Shown here piece by piece: positions 24,361-34,930 of a DNA stretch of 64,000 nt. The first letter of the stretch is position 1. Every line of letters starts with the position of its first letter. The stretch is from Mugil cephalus (Eukaryota > Chordata > Actinopteri > Mugiliformes > Mugilidae): NCBI RefSeq assembly GCF_022458985.1, contig NC_061790.1, positions 3,431,897-3,495,896 of the forward strand, written 5' to 3'. The translations under genes and the position numbers were made by a program. The notes beneath the pieces were generated by a model. The model saw only the letters and a program-made list of their open reading frames with translations. It was not told where the DNA came from and searched no databases.

Positions 24361-24839
24361 GCTTATAAGACTTTTAATATGGATAGAGGGACCAGATGTA
24401 TTAATTTCAAAACAGTGTAAGCTGTTATACCAGTCACACTAGGCTTATTTCTACGTCATTCATAATGTCAGCTGTAATCTACATCTGTGTTATAGATACA
24501 TGATTTGTAAAGTGCTTTAAATTTGACTTTCATAGCATTACTTTATAAGTAGCATGAGTTAGCCCTAATTAACTATTGATAAAAGAGATTATTATGGGAC
24601 AGTAACTATTGAAATGACTAAATAACAGTCTAACTTCTGAAAAGTAATTTCCACGTCTTCATTCGTACGGTCCGCCGATTTTTTTCAGCCGAGAAGCTGC
24701 ACAGTTATAGCATAACTGGGATTGTATGATAATTCAGGAAAAAAGTAAAAATAATAATCTTAAAACCAGTAAAAATTACTCCCAAAAAAATTATTTATTT
24801 ATTTAGAGAATGCGACACGCTTCCTTAAATAAGTTACTG

Positions 24840-25600
24840 AATAGTTTCAGTGAGTGTCACTTCTCAGTAGTTGGACTTTTTTATTTCATGTTTGTGGATG
24901 AAAGCACTGTCTGCTAAAAAAGACTGAAGTTACTGAAGGGAAGACTTGTTTTTAATGAAAATACAGCTAATTGGGCGTAAAAGTTAATAATTCCCTCTCT
25001 AAAATCACAACTTCCTGGTTGTTTTTTGTGTGTTTTCATACTGCAATATTCTACTATCTCAGGTTCAAACTTCACAATTTTTTCATTCATTTGAGAAATG
25101 GAAATTTTCTTTGATTTGGGTTGTCATTGTTTGTCATTTACGGGTGATGGTGGGACGCAAACCCAGACCAGCTGATACTACTGCGACTGTCTAGATTACT
25201 ATACTTATTTGATTGACCTTCTCAGGGGTCACAGCTTGAACATACATTTATATTCATATTCACTGTCATTTCTAATATTTCTTTGTTACTCAGTTTAGCT
25301 TCTCTTGTTCTTTTTGTTTAGTTCGACATGATCTCTAAGCCCTTGTTCTTTTTTTCCTCATGTGTCTTTGTTCTTAGTGTTTTCTGGTTTTTAGTTGTTG
25401 TACAATCTTCCTCCCTCAGTCTCATTCATCCTGTGTCTTACATCTGGGTTCTCCTTTTTCTTGCTGCACTGTAAAGGATATGACTCTTAATATGTTCTAG
25501 TCTCAGAATGTTTTTGAAGGTACTTAGATGCTAAAACTTCATATGGCAGTTACATCAGACATATCTTCTTACCTGATTCCAGTGCTTTATTGCTGTCCTT
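24840..25600. repeat. duplicated upstream flank of copy A
   Basis: Sequence upstream of copy A matches that upstream of copy B (29570-30130) and copy E (43085-43560). Shared pieces include TTGGACTTTTTTATTT, CTGAAGTT..TGAAGGGAAGA, TTGAATGACCTTCTC-type and CAATCTTCCTCCCTCAGTCTC. The flank was therefore part of the duplicated unit. Confidence 0.65.
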
Positions 25601-25938
25601 TCATAGAGTTTCCTTTAATGATATAATAATGATTTAGTTGTATTTCAGCTTTGAGGTTGTAGTCTATTTTGCAGCGTTATAGTCAGAGGAATTTCTGATA
25701 ATCTGCTGCAAAATCATTGTGAAGCCAGCTTAAATTAACTGAGATGTCCCTGAACTTAAATTTTTCTCCATTCAAATCAATAACAAGCAAAGCAAATACA
25801 ATTACTTTCATTTCTGTTTATTCATTACAAATAAGATCAACACAGATTCACACATTTAAACATGTACATGTCAAAAAACTTGCCACATAACCTTGGTTGA
25901 AACCGTGGCTTCCCATTAAGTGAGAGTTGCACACTTAT

Positions 25939-27320
25939 TCATGTCTGTGCTCTCTTAAAGAAGAGATGACAGACAAAATGTACAGGATAATATAAGGCAG
26001 CTGTTGCCATTTGAAAGGAATGTTTTGACATGCGTGTCAAGTTATTTAGCTTGAAACTGTGCATAATAAACGAAAGAAGGAAAATAAAAAATCCCAAAAT
26101 ACATTGTAGCACCCTCGTGGTGGCAGCGACCAGGATGGAACACAGTCTTATTGGTCCCCACATCACAACTTCCTTCACCCCTAAAAAAGAAAATAATAGA
26201 GAAATTAAGCATGTGAGGTGATTTACCATTTAGAGTGTTTTTGATAAGTCATTGAAAGGCAGTAGATGAGGGGACAACTCTGAAATCAAACTTACGCCAA
26301 TACAGTAAGGACTGTAGCCTAACACAACTGGTCAAAGAATAACATTCAGAAAGATTCAGCATGAGTAATGGAATTGCTTTGAACTTGTTGACGTAGTTCA
26401 ACTTAAAACTGATTGTATAAAATTTAATTTTAACTTTTGTGTAACTGCAAGAAATTCAGCAAATGCAAATTTCAAGCCAAAACAGAGTGTTACTCCCTGT
26501 AAAAGTGTGATTATGTAACATTTAAACTGGAGTGCTATTGAAACAAGTTTTCCCTACCTTGTGGTTCTGTCTTTTATTTTTAAATCCTAACAGTATTTAG
26601 CATGAAACTATGCACAATAAAAGAGAAGAAGGGAAAAATACTTCTCAAAATACATTGTAGCACCCTCATGGTGGCAGCCACCAGGATGGAGCACACTCTG
26701 ACTGGTCCCCACATCACAATTTTGTTCCACCCTGAAAAAGAAAATAGAAAAATCAATTATGTGAGGTGATTTACCATATAGAGTGCTTTTGATAATTTAT
26801 TTTGAGAAAGGCAGTAGATGAGGGGACAACTCTGAAATCAAACTTATGCCAGTGCAGTAAGGACTGTAGCCTAGCACAACTGGTCAAAGAATAACATTCA
26901 GAAAGATTCAGCATGAGTAAAGGAATTGCTTTGAACTCGTTGATGTAGTTCAACTTAAAACTGATTGTATAAAATTTAATTTTAACTTTTGTGTAACTGC
27001 AAGAAATTCAGCGAATGCAAATTTCAAGCCAAAACAGAATGTTACTTCCTGTAAAAGTGTGATTATGTAACATTTAAACTGGAGTGCTATTGAAACAAGT
27101 TTTCCGTACCCTGTGGTTCTGTCTTTTATTTTTAAATCCTAACATTATTTAGCTTGAAACTATACATAATAAAAGAGAAGAAGGGAAAAATACTTCTCAT
27201 GGTGGCAGGCACCGGGATGGAGCACACTCTGTCTTGTCCCCACATCACAATTTTGTTCCACCCTAAAAAAGAAAATAGAGAAATCAATCATGTGAGGTGA
27301 TTTACCATATAGAGTGTGAG
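25939..27320 (-). repeat. tandem triplication of the last coding exon in copy B
   Basis: Three units of about 530-550 bp each carry the acceptor, the hydrophobic exon and the same downstream intron-like sequence (for example GAGGTGATTTACCAT at 26216, 26765 and 27295). All three acceptors are kept and all start in phase 1. The nearest exon has lost an internal 21-bp-scale piece; the farthest has lost the common stop and extends to 25939. Confidence 0.8.
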
Positions 27321-29224
27321 TATAGAAGTGATTTTGGAGGAAGGCAGTACAGTGAGGACTGTAGCCTCAGTTCATGGGAGAGCTATGTGGCCAATAACTA
27401 ATAACTATGAATGATAAATTAAGATCAGTTTGACAAAAAAAAATAAAAAATCTGTAATAGATTTTTGATTATCATACTTACAGTTGGTGAGAGTTTGAGT
27501 CCAGTAATGCTCAAATAAAAGAAAGAGAAGATAAGTTATAATCATGTTTAACAGTGAAACTGCAACATGTGTATCATTCAGAAGAGGATGTCAGTGACAG
27601 TGTGTTTACATGGTTATTATAGGAGCTAATATTTTTCTATTTAACAGATTATTAAAGGTTTACACCACCTCTCTCAATCTTCTGATCAGATCACTGTTCT
27701 GATTGAGGATGTTATATGAGGTATTTGTATTCAGATTATTAGTGAAACACGAGTGTGCATGTAAACACTGAATAATTGTGTGTAAATCTGACATTGGATC
27801 AGTAAATCTAGTGATTACCTCTAAAGGAAGAGATTTCTTGATTTCATCCAATGCAATCTCATTGCGCTTACAATTGAGGAGTTTGTCCTCATAAAACAGA
27901 GTGTCCACAGTGAGGAGGACATTTGTGTTCTCCACGTGTCGCCCACTTTCAGCTACAACATGTTCAGGATCGAAGGTGTGATGCATCACCACCAGGATGA
28001 TTGGTTTATTTCCTGTAAGTACAGAAACAAGATGAAACTTCAGAAAACAGATGAGTTAGATTACCCCATTGGTGGCTCCTCCTGCCAGGCTTCTGATCAC
28101 CTCCAAATTTATCCTTTTTACTGAATTGTCATGACTCCACATTTTGTGTTTATCATAATACATAAGAACTACTGCCTTGTAAACAAACTCGTACAGAAGT
28201 GGACAGTTAATGTAAGACCAGCACAGCTATATTGTTAATATTACTTCCCTATAATGTAAGGGGACAGTAGAAATCCAGACACTGATTAAAGGTACTTCTT
28301 ACCATAACCTTGACTGACTCGGTCCATGGCCTCACTGATGTCTGTTCCAACTCGTGAAGTGATGGGACAGAAAACCAGAAGGTAGTCACAATCTTCAAAA
28401 GGCATCACCTCAGTCTGTCCAAGATTTTTAATCTTCTGAACAATGAACTGATGAGCTCCATTTGTTCTTCCAGTGCAGTAGATATGAAAGTTCCTCAACA
28501 CTGAAGATTAATGAAAAGAAATATACATTCAGAAAGATTCAGTATGAGTAAAGGATGTGCTGTGAACTTGTTGATGTAGTTCAACTTAAAATACTACTTA
28601 AAGTATAGTAATACTACTTAAAATTGACTGTATAAGATTTAATTAAAATGTTTGTGCCACTGCAAGAAATTCAGCAAATGCAAATTTCAGGCCAAAACAG
28701 TGTGTTAATTGCTGTAAAAGTTTAAACTGGATTGCTATTGAAACGTGTTTTCCGTACCTTGTGGTTCTGTCTTCTATTTTTAAATCCTAACGTCTTGACT
28801 GTATAACTGTATTTCATAGTTACAGTTGCTTATAATTTTTACTTCATAAGATTCTTGTCAAACAAACCACATAAACTATGTCAGTCTTCATTTTTGTTGA
28901 AATGAATATTTTGGCAGCTAGTTTTACTAAAGTCTATTGGTGAAGGAAATTTAAATGTGTTAACATTAATGTTGTTTTAATACATTATTGTCCAGATAAA
29001 ATATTGTAAGTAACAGTCGTCTTCTTTTAACTCTGTTTTGCTCTTTAGCTGCTAAATGCTCAAGTCATTGATGACATATAAAGATCAACATAATCGGCTT
29101 TAACAGATATGACAACAGTATAATAAACACAGTAAAACTTATTATTCTCACCTGATCTTTGAACTGAGGAAGGATAAAGGAGCACACAAATAGAACTAAA
29201 CAAATCAAGCAGGAGTTTGAGCAT
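25939..29224 (-). CDS. teleost multicopy membrane-anchored protein, copy B
   Basis: Exons 29224-29152, 28500-28303, 28012-27819 and 27509-27482, then one of three alternative last exons: 27262-27132, 26731-26580 or 26180-25939. In-phase totals are 624, 645 and 735 nt, or 207, 214 and 244 residues. Exon 2 has CDYLLVFCPITSRVGTDISE and exon 3 has HHTFDPEHVVAESGRHVENT. Last exons are hydrophobic (VCSILVAATMRVLQCIL in the second). Relative to copies A, D and E, exon 1 lacks 14 nt around their start codon. An upstream ATG instead opens a frame beginning MLKLLLDLFSSICVLL, which resembles a signal peptide. It is unclear whether this is a real new N-terminus or damage. Family function is unknown. Confidence 0.6.
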
Positions 29225-29380
29225 GGTAGAGTTTCAGCTGTTCAAAGCCTCGCAGGGATTATTTCAAATATTCTGAAGAATTTGCTTACAGTATTGATAA
29301 AGATTGATAATTTTCTAAGTGTATCTGACATGTCCGTCTTGCTTAGACTAAGAACTGCAGCTCCTCCCTGTCAGTGAAAT

Positions 29381-29439
29381 GCTTTCACTTTTGTTTTTGA
29401 GCAATGAGGTCAGTTGTAGCCAACCCCTGCAGGGGAAGT
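29381..29439 (-). promoter_or_regulatory. upstream block of copy B
   Basis: IRF-like CAAAAGTGAAAGC on the minus strand (29381-29393) and ACTTCCCCTGCAGGGG (29424-29439), spaced as in copies A and E. It lies about 160 bp upstream of the proposed start codon. Confidence 0.5.
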
Positions 29440-29569
29440 GCAGACATATTAGCTGAGAAAGAGACGAGACTTGAGCAGTGACTGCCATATGGTTAATGCT
29501 TGAATAAGTGACTGAATAGTTTTATTATTCAATGAGTGGGTTCTCAGCTAAAGCTACATATTTTGAGTC

Positions 29570-30130
29570 TTTTTGAAACTACTTCTCAGTACTTGGACTT
29601 TTTTATTTTGAGTTTCTGCTTGAAAGCATTGTTGGGTCCATTAAAAAGAAATGAAACGTTAAAAAAACTGAAGTTGGTGAAGGGAAGAGTTTTGGTTTTA
29701 ATTCAAATGCACCTAATTGAACGTAAAAAGGAATAGTTCTCTCTCTAACATCGCCACTTGCTGGTCGTTTTGTTTCATCATTGCATTAGTTTTTTTGTGT
29801 TTTCATACTGTGATATTCCATTCTGCTATCTCATGTTAAAACAGCACAATCTTTGAATTCATTCAATGAATTTGACAAGTTGAAAGTTTTCTTTGATTTG
29901 GGTTCCACTTTGTCTTTAAGTGGTAATGGTGGGTCGCGAAGCCAGACCGGTTGAGAATACTACTAATCTCGATTACTTGTTTGAATGACCTTCTCCGGAG
30001 TCACAATAATACTGGACTTTCATTTAAATTAAATTTTTATTCATTATCATTCCTAACATTTCTCTAGTACACAGTTTAGTTTCTCTTGTGCTTTCCATTT
30101 AGTTTTGACACAATCTCTAACCCTAACTTT
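29570..30130. repeat. duplicated upstream flank of copy B
   Basis: Counterpart of the flanks of copies A and E, with the same ordered fragments (TACTTGGACTTTTTTATTTT, GAAGGGAAGAG, TGACCTTCTCCGGAGTCAC). It contains no coding sequence. Confidence 0.6.
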
Positions 30131-30467
30131 AACTTTTTCCTGATGTACCTAAAGGTTTGGGCATGGAAAAATGTACACAAACGTCATTCCACTCGCATAC
30201 TAATGGCGAAGCTGATCTACTAAGGGGGCGCAATGAGAATTGCATCTTTCACACTGGAAAAATATTGCGTGCAATCTATTTATCGTGTTTATGAATGATG
30301 AATATGCAATCACAGTGTATGACAGAATGTGCAAATCATTGGGCAGAAACGACGCAAAGAGATTATTTTGTGCACGAAGTGTGATTTACCAAAGCTGAAA
30401 CTGATTGCAGTGACTTTTGTTGTGCCTATATTTAGAAAGCCAGACACTGACTAAAGGTGCTTGTTAC

Positions 30468-30680
30468 CATAACCTTGAGTGACTTGGTCACTAAACGTTA
30501 TTAAGAAGCAACGTGGCTTTGCTGATGTCCGTCGTGAAGTGATGGGACAGAAAACCAGCAGGTAGTCACAATCTTCAAAAGACATCACCTCAGTCTGTCC
30601 AAGATTTTTAAGCTTCTGAATAATGGATTGATGAGCTCCATTTGTTCTTCCAGTGCAGTGGACATGAAACTTCCTCAACA
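30468..30680 (-). pseudogene. orphan exon 2 of the family, copy C
   Basis: A single minus-strand exon with acceptor CTTTAG and donor GTAACA matches exon 2 of copies A, B, D and E (FHVHCTGRTNGAHQ, CDYLLVFCPITSR). It is 213 nt instead of 198. The segment normally reading VGTDISEAMD is replaced by 15 different residues through a deletion plus insertion that keeps the frame. No other family exon is found within 3 kb on either side, and transposon remains adjoin it. It is most likely a relic of a fifth copy. Confidence 0.7.
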
Positions 30681-30754
30681 CTAAAGGTGAGTGAAAAGGA
30701 ATATTTGAGTCATCATTGAGCTGTGCATAACATAACTTGTCAAGGAATAACATT

Positions 30755-30840
30755 ATCAAATCAAATCAAACTTTATTAATATAGCAGTTTTCATACATAA
30801 CAAATGCAACACAAAGTGTTTTTCATTAAAAACAAACACT
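30755..30840. mobile_element. short LINE 3' end
   Basis: AATCAAACTTTATTAATATA followed by GCAACACAAAGTG resembles the 3' end of the CR1/L2-like LINE at 50190-50250 (TTTATATAGCACC, GCAACACAAAGTGCTTCAC). It is consistent with a strongly 5'-truncated copy lying directly upstream of copy C. Confidence 0.5.
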
Positions 30841-31243
30841 CCATTCAGCTAATGCAAACATCAATCCAAAATAGTGTGTTACTTCCTGTTAAAGTGTGGA
30901 GCAGAATTCACAGAAATAATCACAAGTGATTATGTAACATTTAAATTGGAGTGCTGTTGAAACTTCTGTCTTACTTTTTAAATTCTAATATCCAACTTAA
31001 ACTGTATATCACAGATTTGCTTATAATTATTACTTCGTAAGAAGCTCATCAAACAACCAAATAAACTGTGTTTATGTATGCAGCAACTTCTGAAAATATA
31101 ATTGAAAATGTCCCGCACAAGAAGCTTGATCTCAACTCTGTTGCACATCTCAGTTACAACACTAGATGGAGCAGCCACAGAAACGATGCTTCTCCACTAA
31201 ACAAAATTAAGCAAAGAAAAACTTTTATCGAAAGTCACCAGAA

Positions 31244-32240
31244 ATGGCAGCACCGAAGAAACGCAAAATAGCAAGTGAGTGTCGAAGATTTCCAACACAG
31301 TGGGAAAGTCAATATTTCTTAAAAGAAATCAACGGAAAGTGTGTCTGTTTCATTTGTAATGAAGCTGTTGCCGTGATGAAAGAACACAATGTCCGCCGGC
31401 ACTATGAGACCAAACATCAGAGCTACCCATCGTACATTGGTGCTGAACACAGAAAGTCAAGAAAATTGCTATTTGCTTGCCTGCAAGTCTGCCTACACCT
31501 GCTTGCTTGCCTGCAAGGTCAAACACAGTTTTATTCGTGCTAACAAATTACAGGAAAACCCCACAACAGCAAGCTATAAAGTCGCTGAACTTATTCACCA
31601 GCACGGCAAACCTTTCTCACACAGTGATTTCATAAAGCAGTGCCTCATCAAAGTCACAAAAATAATGTGCCCGGAAAAAGTGCAAGATTTCAACAACGTG
31701 AGCTTATCTAGAAATACAGCGGTGCGGAGAATCGAGGACTTGTCAGCTACATTGAAACTTCAGCTGAGAGACAAAACTTGTGCTTTTGATTTTTACTCGA
31801 TACCATGCGATGAGAGCACAGATGCCACAGACACCATGCAGCTGTACATTTTTTTGCGGGGAGTACATGATTATTTTTGTTGTACAGAGGAGCTGCTTGA
31901 TATGATGAGCCTAAAAGGCACAACGACAGGTAAAGATATATTTGAAGCTGGGTCAGCTCTGTTTAATCAGAACAACAGCAGACTGAGAACGAGAATGACT
32001 GAGCCATCTCTGTGAAGTCTTTCATATCTCAACCACCAAACTTTCTCCTGACATGTCAGCCATCCTTCAGTCCAAAGGACAGCATCACTGCTCCCACTGA
32101 GTGCAATGTTCTTCACATTATAGGTGAGTTAGAAATGCAGTATTCATGTGTCAATATGTCACCTCTAGTGTGTGGCCTGGCCCTTTGTTTATTTTTCTGT
32201 ATTTGGCCCTCACTAAAAAAACTGGACACCCCTGCTCTAG
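31244..32240 (+). mobile_element. hAT transposase remnant (ZBED/GTF2IRD2-like)
   Basis: The frame from 31244 begins MAAPKKRKIASECRRF and has a zinc-finger-like CFICNEAVAVMKEHNVRRH followed by YETKH. A frameshift near 31460-31540 moves the match to the next frame, with YKVAELIHQHGKPFSHSDF and IPCDESTDATD, the conserved region containing the first catalytic Asp of hAT transposases. The frame closes at 32015, well before the RNase-H-like core and C-terminal dimerisation region. The right edge near 32225-32240 reads CTGGACACCCCTG, which matches an inverted hAT end (CAGGGGTGTCC). No matching left end was found. It is related to hAT sources of vertebrate GTF2IRD2/SCAND3-type genes but clearly defective. 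Confidence 0.7.
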
Positions 32241-32470
32241 ACCCTCCCTTGTTGCTAAAGACTCCTGCCTGGGAACCCTTAAGTTTCCTGGTTAAATATT
32301 GCAACGTGGAAAGACAAGTGGTGTGTTGCAAATGTGGTACATTTCCACCACAAACAAACATAACTCACCTGAAACGGCTCCACCCAAGTGTGAGTATCAT
32401 CACTACAAAAAAAAAAAACACCTTAGTGCAAACACAACTGACTTCGGCATTCAAGCAGCCTCTTCTTTAG
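32241..32470 (+). pseudogene. second BED-type zinc-finger fragment
   Basis: Downstream of the hAT right end, a plus-strand frame ending at 32470 contains VVCCKCGTFPPQTNITHLKR then LH. The C-x2-C plus H-x4-H arrangement is that of a BED finger, found at the N-terminus of hAT transposases and ZBED proteins. Only the finger survives; an A-run and a stop follow. It is probably a piece of a second hAT element into or beside which the first one inserted. Confidence 0.5.
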
Positions 32471-32704
32471 AAATTTAGAACAGACCGAAGTTAATCTTTC
32501 TGAAGATTGAGTTAGGGTTAGGGTAGACGTAACTATGCTGGAACTGTTAGTGCTGGAAGTTTTGTTAAAAGCTGTTAACAAGCTGTGCGGAATTTATTCA
32601 TATATTTTTATTTATTTGAGAATATTTTATTTATTGGAAAGCTTATTTTATATATATTTTCTTTATTTTAGAATCTTTTATTTAGCTTATTACCAGGCAG
32701 AACT

Positions 32705-33562
32705 TTGAACCTGAATGATAAACACAAACGAGAGCCAGTGTACCCGGCCCAGAGGGCTACCGGGGCCCCACCCTGGAACCAGGCCTGGGGTTGGGGTTCA
32801 TGGGCGAGAGCCTGGTGTTCGGGTCTTTGTCCATGGGGCCCCGGCCGTGCCCAGCCCGAACCGGTTACATGGACTCGCCCCACCACCCGCAGAAGGTTCA
32901 GGAAGGGTCCGGTGCAGTGTGGATTAGGCAGCAGACCAGGGCCTTGCCGATCTGATCTTCAGTTACAGAAACTGGCTTTTGGAACATGGAATGTTGGTGG
33001 GGTGGAGCATTATCGATTAGATATAGTCGGCCTCACCTCGACACATAGCATCGGCTCCGGAACCCGAGTCCTTAAAAGGGGCTGGACTTTCTTCTTTGCT
33101 GGAGTTGCTCTGGGTGAGAGGCAGAGGGCTGGGGTGGGCTTTTTGCTTGCCCCAAGACTCTCTGCCTGTAATTTGAAGTTCTCCTGGATGGATGAAAGGG
33201 TTGCTTCCCTGCGCCTTCAGGTCGGGGAACGGGTCCTGACTGCCTTTTGCGCATATGCGCCCAACAGGAGCTCGGACCCTCGGGAGGAGCTCAGAGTAGA
33301 ACCGCTACTCCTCCACGTCGAGAGGAGTCAGCTGAGGTGGTTCGGGCATCTGGTGAGGATGCCCCCCAGACACCTCCCTTTAGAGGTGTTCCAGGCATGT
33401 CCCAGGACACGATGGGGGGATTATATCTCCCATCTGGCCTGGGAGCGCCTGGGGATTCCTCCAGAGGAGCTGGTGGAAGTGGTCGCTGTGGCTGCTGCCC
33501 CCTCGACCCGAACCCAGATAAGCAGACAAAGACAAGACGAGACAGGCAGCACTTTGCGATGA
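32705..33562 (+). mobile_element. internally deleted non-LTR retrotransposon
   Basis: One open frame of 285 codons joins an endonuclease N-terminus (LAFGTWNVGG, RLDIVGLTSTHSIGSG, RGWTFFFAGVA, RAGVGFLLAPRLSA, FCAYAPNRSSD) directly to the C-terminal tail seen in the same LINEs (RSQLRWFGHLVRMPPRHLP). The catalytic part of the endonuclease and the whole reverse transcriptase are missing. The GC-rich leader (32740-32950) also matches the 5' region of these elements. Intact frame across the deletion suggests either chance or a derivative moved in trans by full-length copies. Confidence 0.65.
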
Positions 33563-33739
33563 AATTCTATTTTTTGTTTTATTTTAATGTTTCGTATAAT
33601 GTCGAAAAAAAAATGTCTGCTTTACAAATAATAAAGATGCAAATAAGGAAGCAAATTTAGACTTTGCATTTTGTTCCCATACTGTACCCAAAATGGACCG
33701 ACCATGTAAACTGAGGTACGTATCAAACCCCTATTATAT

Positions 33740-34930
33740 AGTGGTTATCATCAAGAAAGCACAAAAACATATTGGAATTTATCCACTAACCTAATATTTA
33801 TCCACTACTAACATTTAAATACTAATATCCTCTATTGCTCTGCAGATACAATAGTGTTGATGGAAAGAGATTTCAAAATCATAAGCAGCTTTCATCACAA
33901 GAACACATTAATACCAACTAGAAAATTTCCTCTGGGAAATTTTGAAGGGGCTACGGGAGCTAATCCCAGGGGTACCATCTCGGTCAACATGAGAATTAGC
34001 ACACTTTGCCTACATTTAGCACAATTAGCTTATGGTTAGCACAGTTAGCTTACAGTGAGCACAGTTAACCTGCAGTTAGCACATTTAACTTTTGTAAGTA
34101 ACTTTTGTAAAAAAAAAATGATGTTTTGTTTATTGTCATTCCATGATCCAGAAGTAGAATAAGAGCCGGACCTGTAGTCGCGGCCAGAAGCTGGTGCATG
34201 CAGTGTGTTACAACCTTCAACCTTCAACCTTCAAGGACCAAATATACAAGTTAAAATGAGACAGCAGTCATCTGAATGATAGCATTATATAGTGGTTATC
34301 ATCAAGGAAGCACAAAATCATTGTAATATTGGAATTTATCCACTAATTTAATTCAGACTTCATAGAGAACTCACCTCTAGCTTTAGGCCTAATGATTATA
34401 TCTGCAGATCTACCACATTTAAATACTGATCTCCTCTATTGTTCTGCAGATACAATAGCACTGGTCAAAAGAGATTTCAAAAGAATAAGCAAACATCACC
34501 ACTAGAGCACACTAATACCAATAATGTGTTGTTAATTATATATGCAAGATACACCAGGTTTATTTTGTGCCTTCAAATCATCTATTAGATTAGATTCAAT
34601 TTAACTGTCATTGCTTTTAGTACAGGTACATACACAACTAAATGCAGTTAGACATCCAACCACAAGGAAAAAAAAGAAAAACAAGCTATGACTTTTCTGT
34701 CAAGTAAATACAATGTATAAACAAAAACATACATACGAATCATATGCATGTTACAGTGAATGCACTAGGATAAGGATTTATCCTGCTTCCATCTGGTTTC
34801 GTTATGCATACCAGAAGCATCCTGAGACTTTCTGTGACTTGTAAAAGCCCACACAATGATGGCAATTACAAGACACAGAATGCAGAGTGCTGCAATGATA
34901 TACTTTAGATTTTTTTTCACCCCTAAGAAG
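33740..34930. repeat. 3' flank duplication, copy D side
   Basis: Nearly identical to 39149-40320. Diagnostic shared pieces are GGTTATCATCAAGAAAGCAC, CCTCTGGGAAATTTTGAAGG, a TTAGCACAGTTAGC short repeat and CAACCTTCAACCTTCAA. The segment also contains an internal duplication: TAGTGGTTATCATCAAG appears at about 33742 and 34290, roughly 545 bp apart. The LINE-tail-like AGATTCAATTTAACTGTCAT lies near 34595. The duplicated region continues into the last exon of copy D. Confidence 0.85.
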
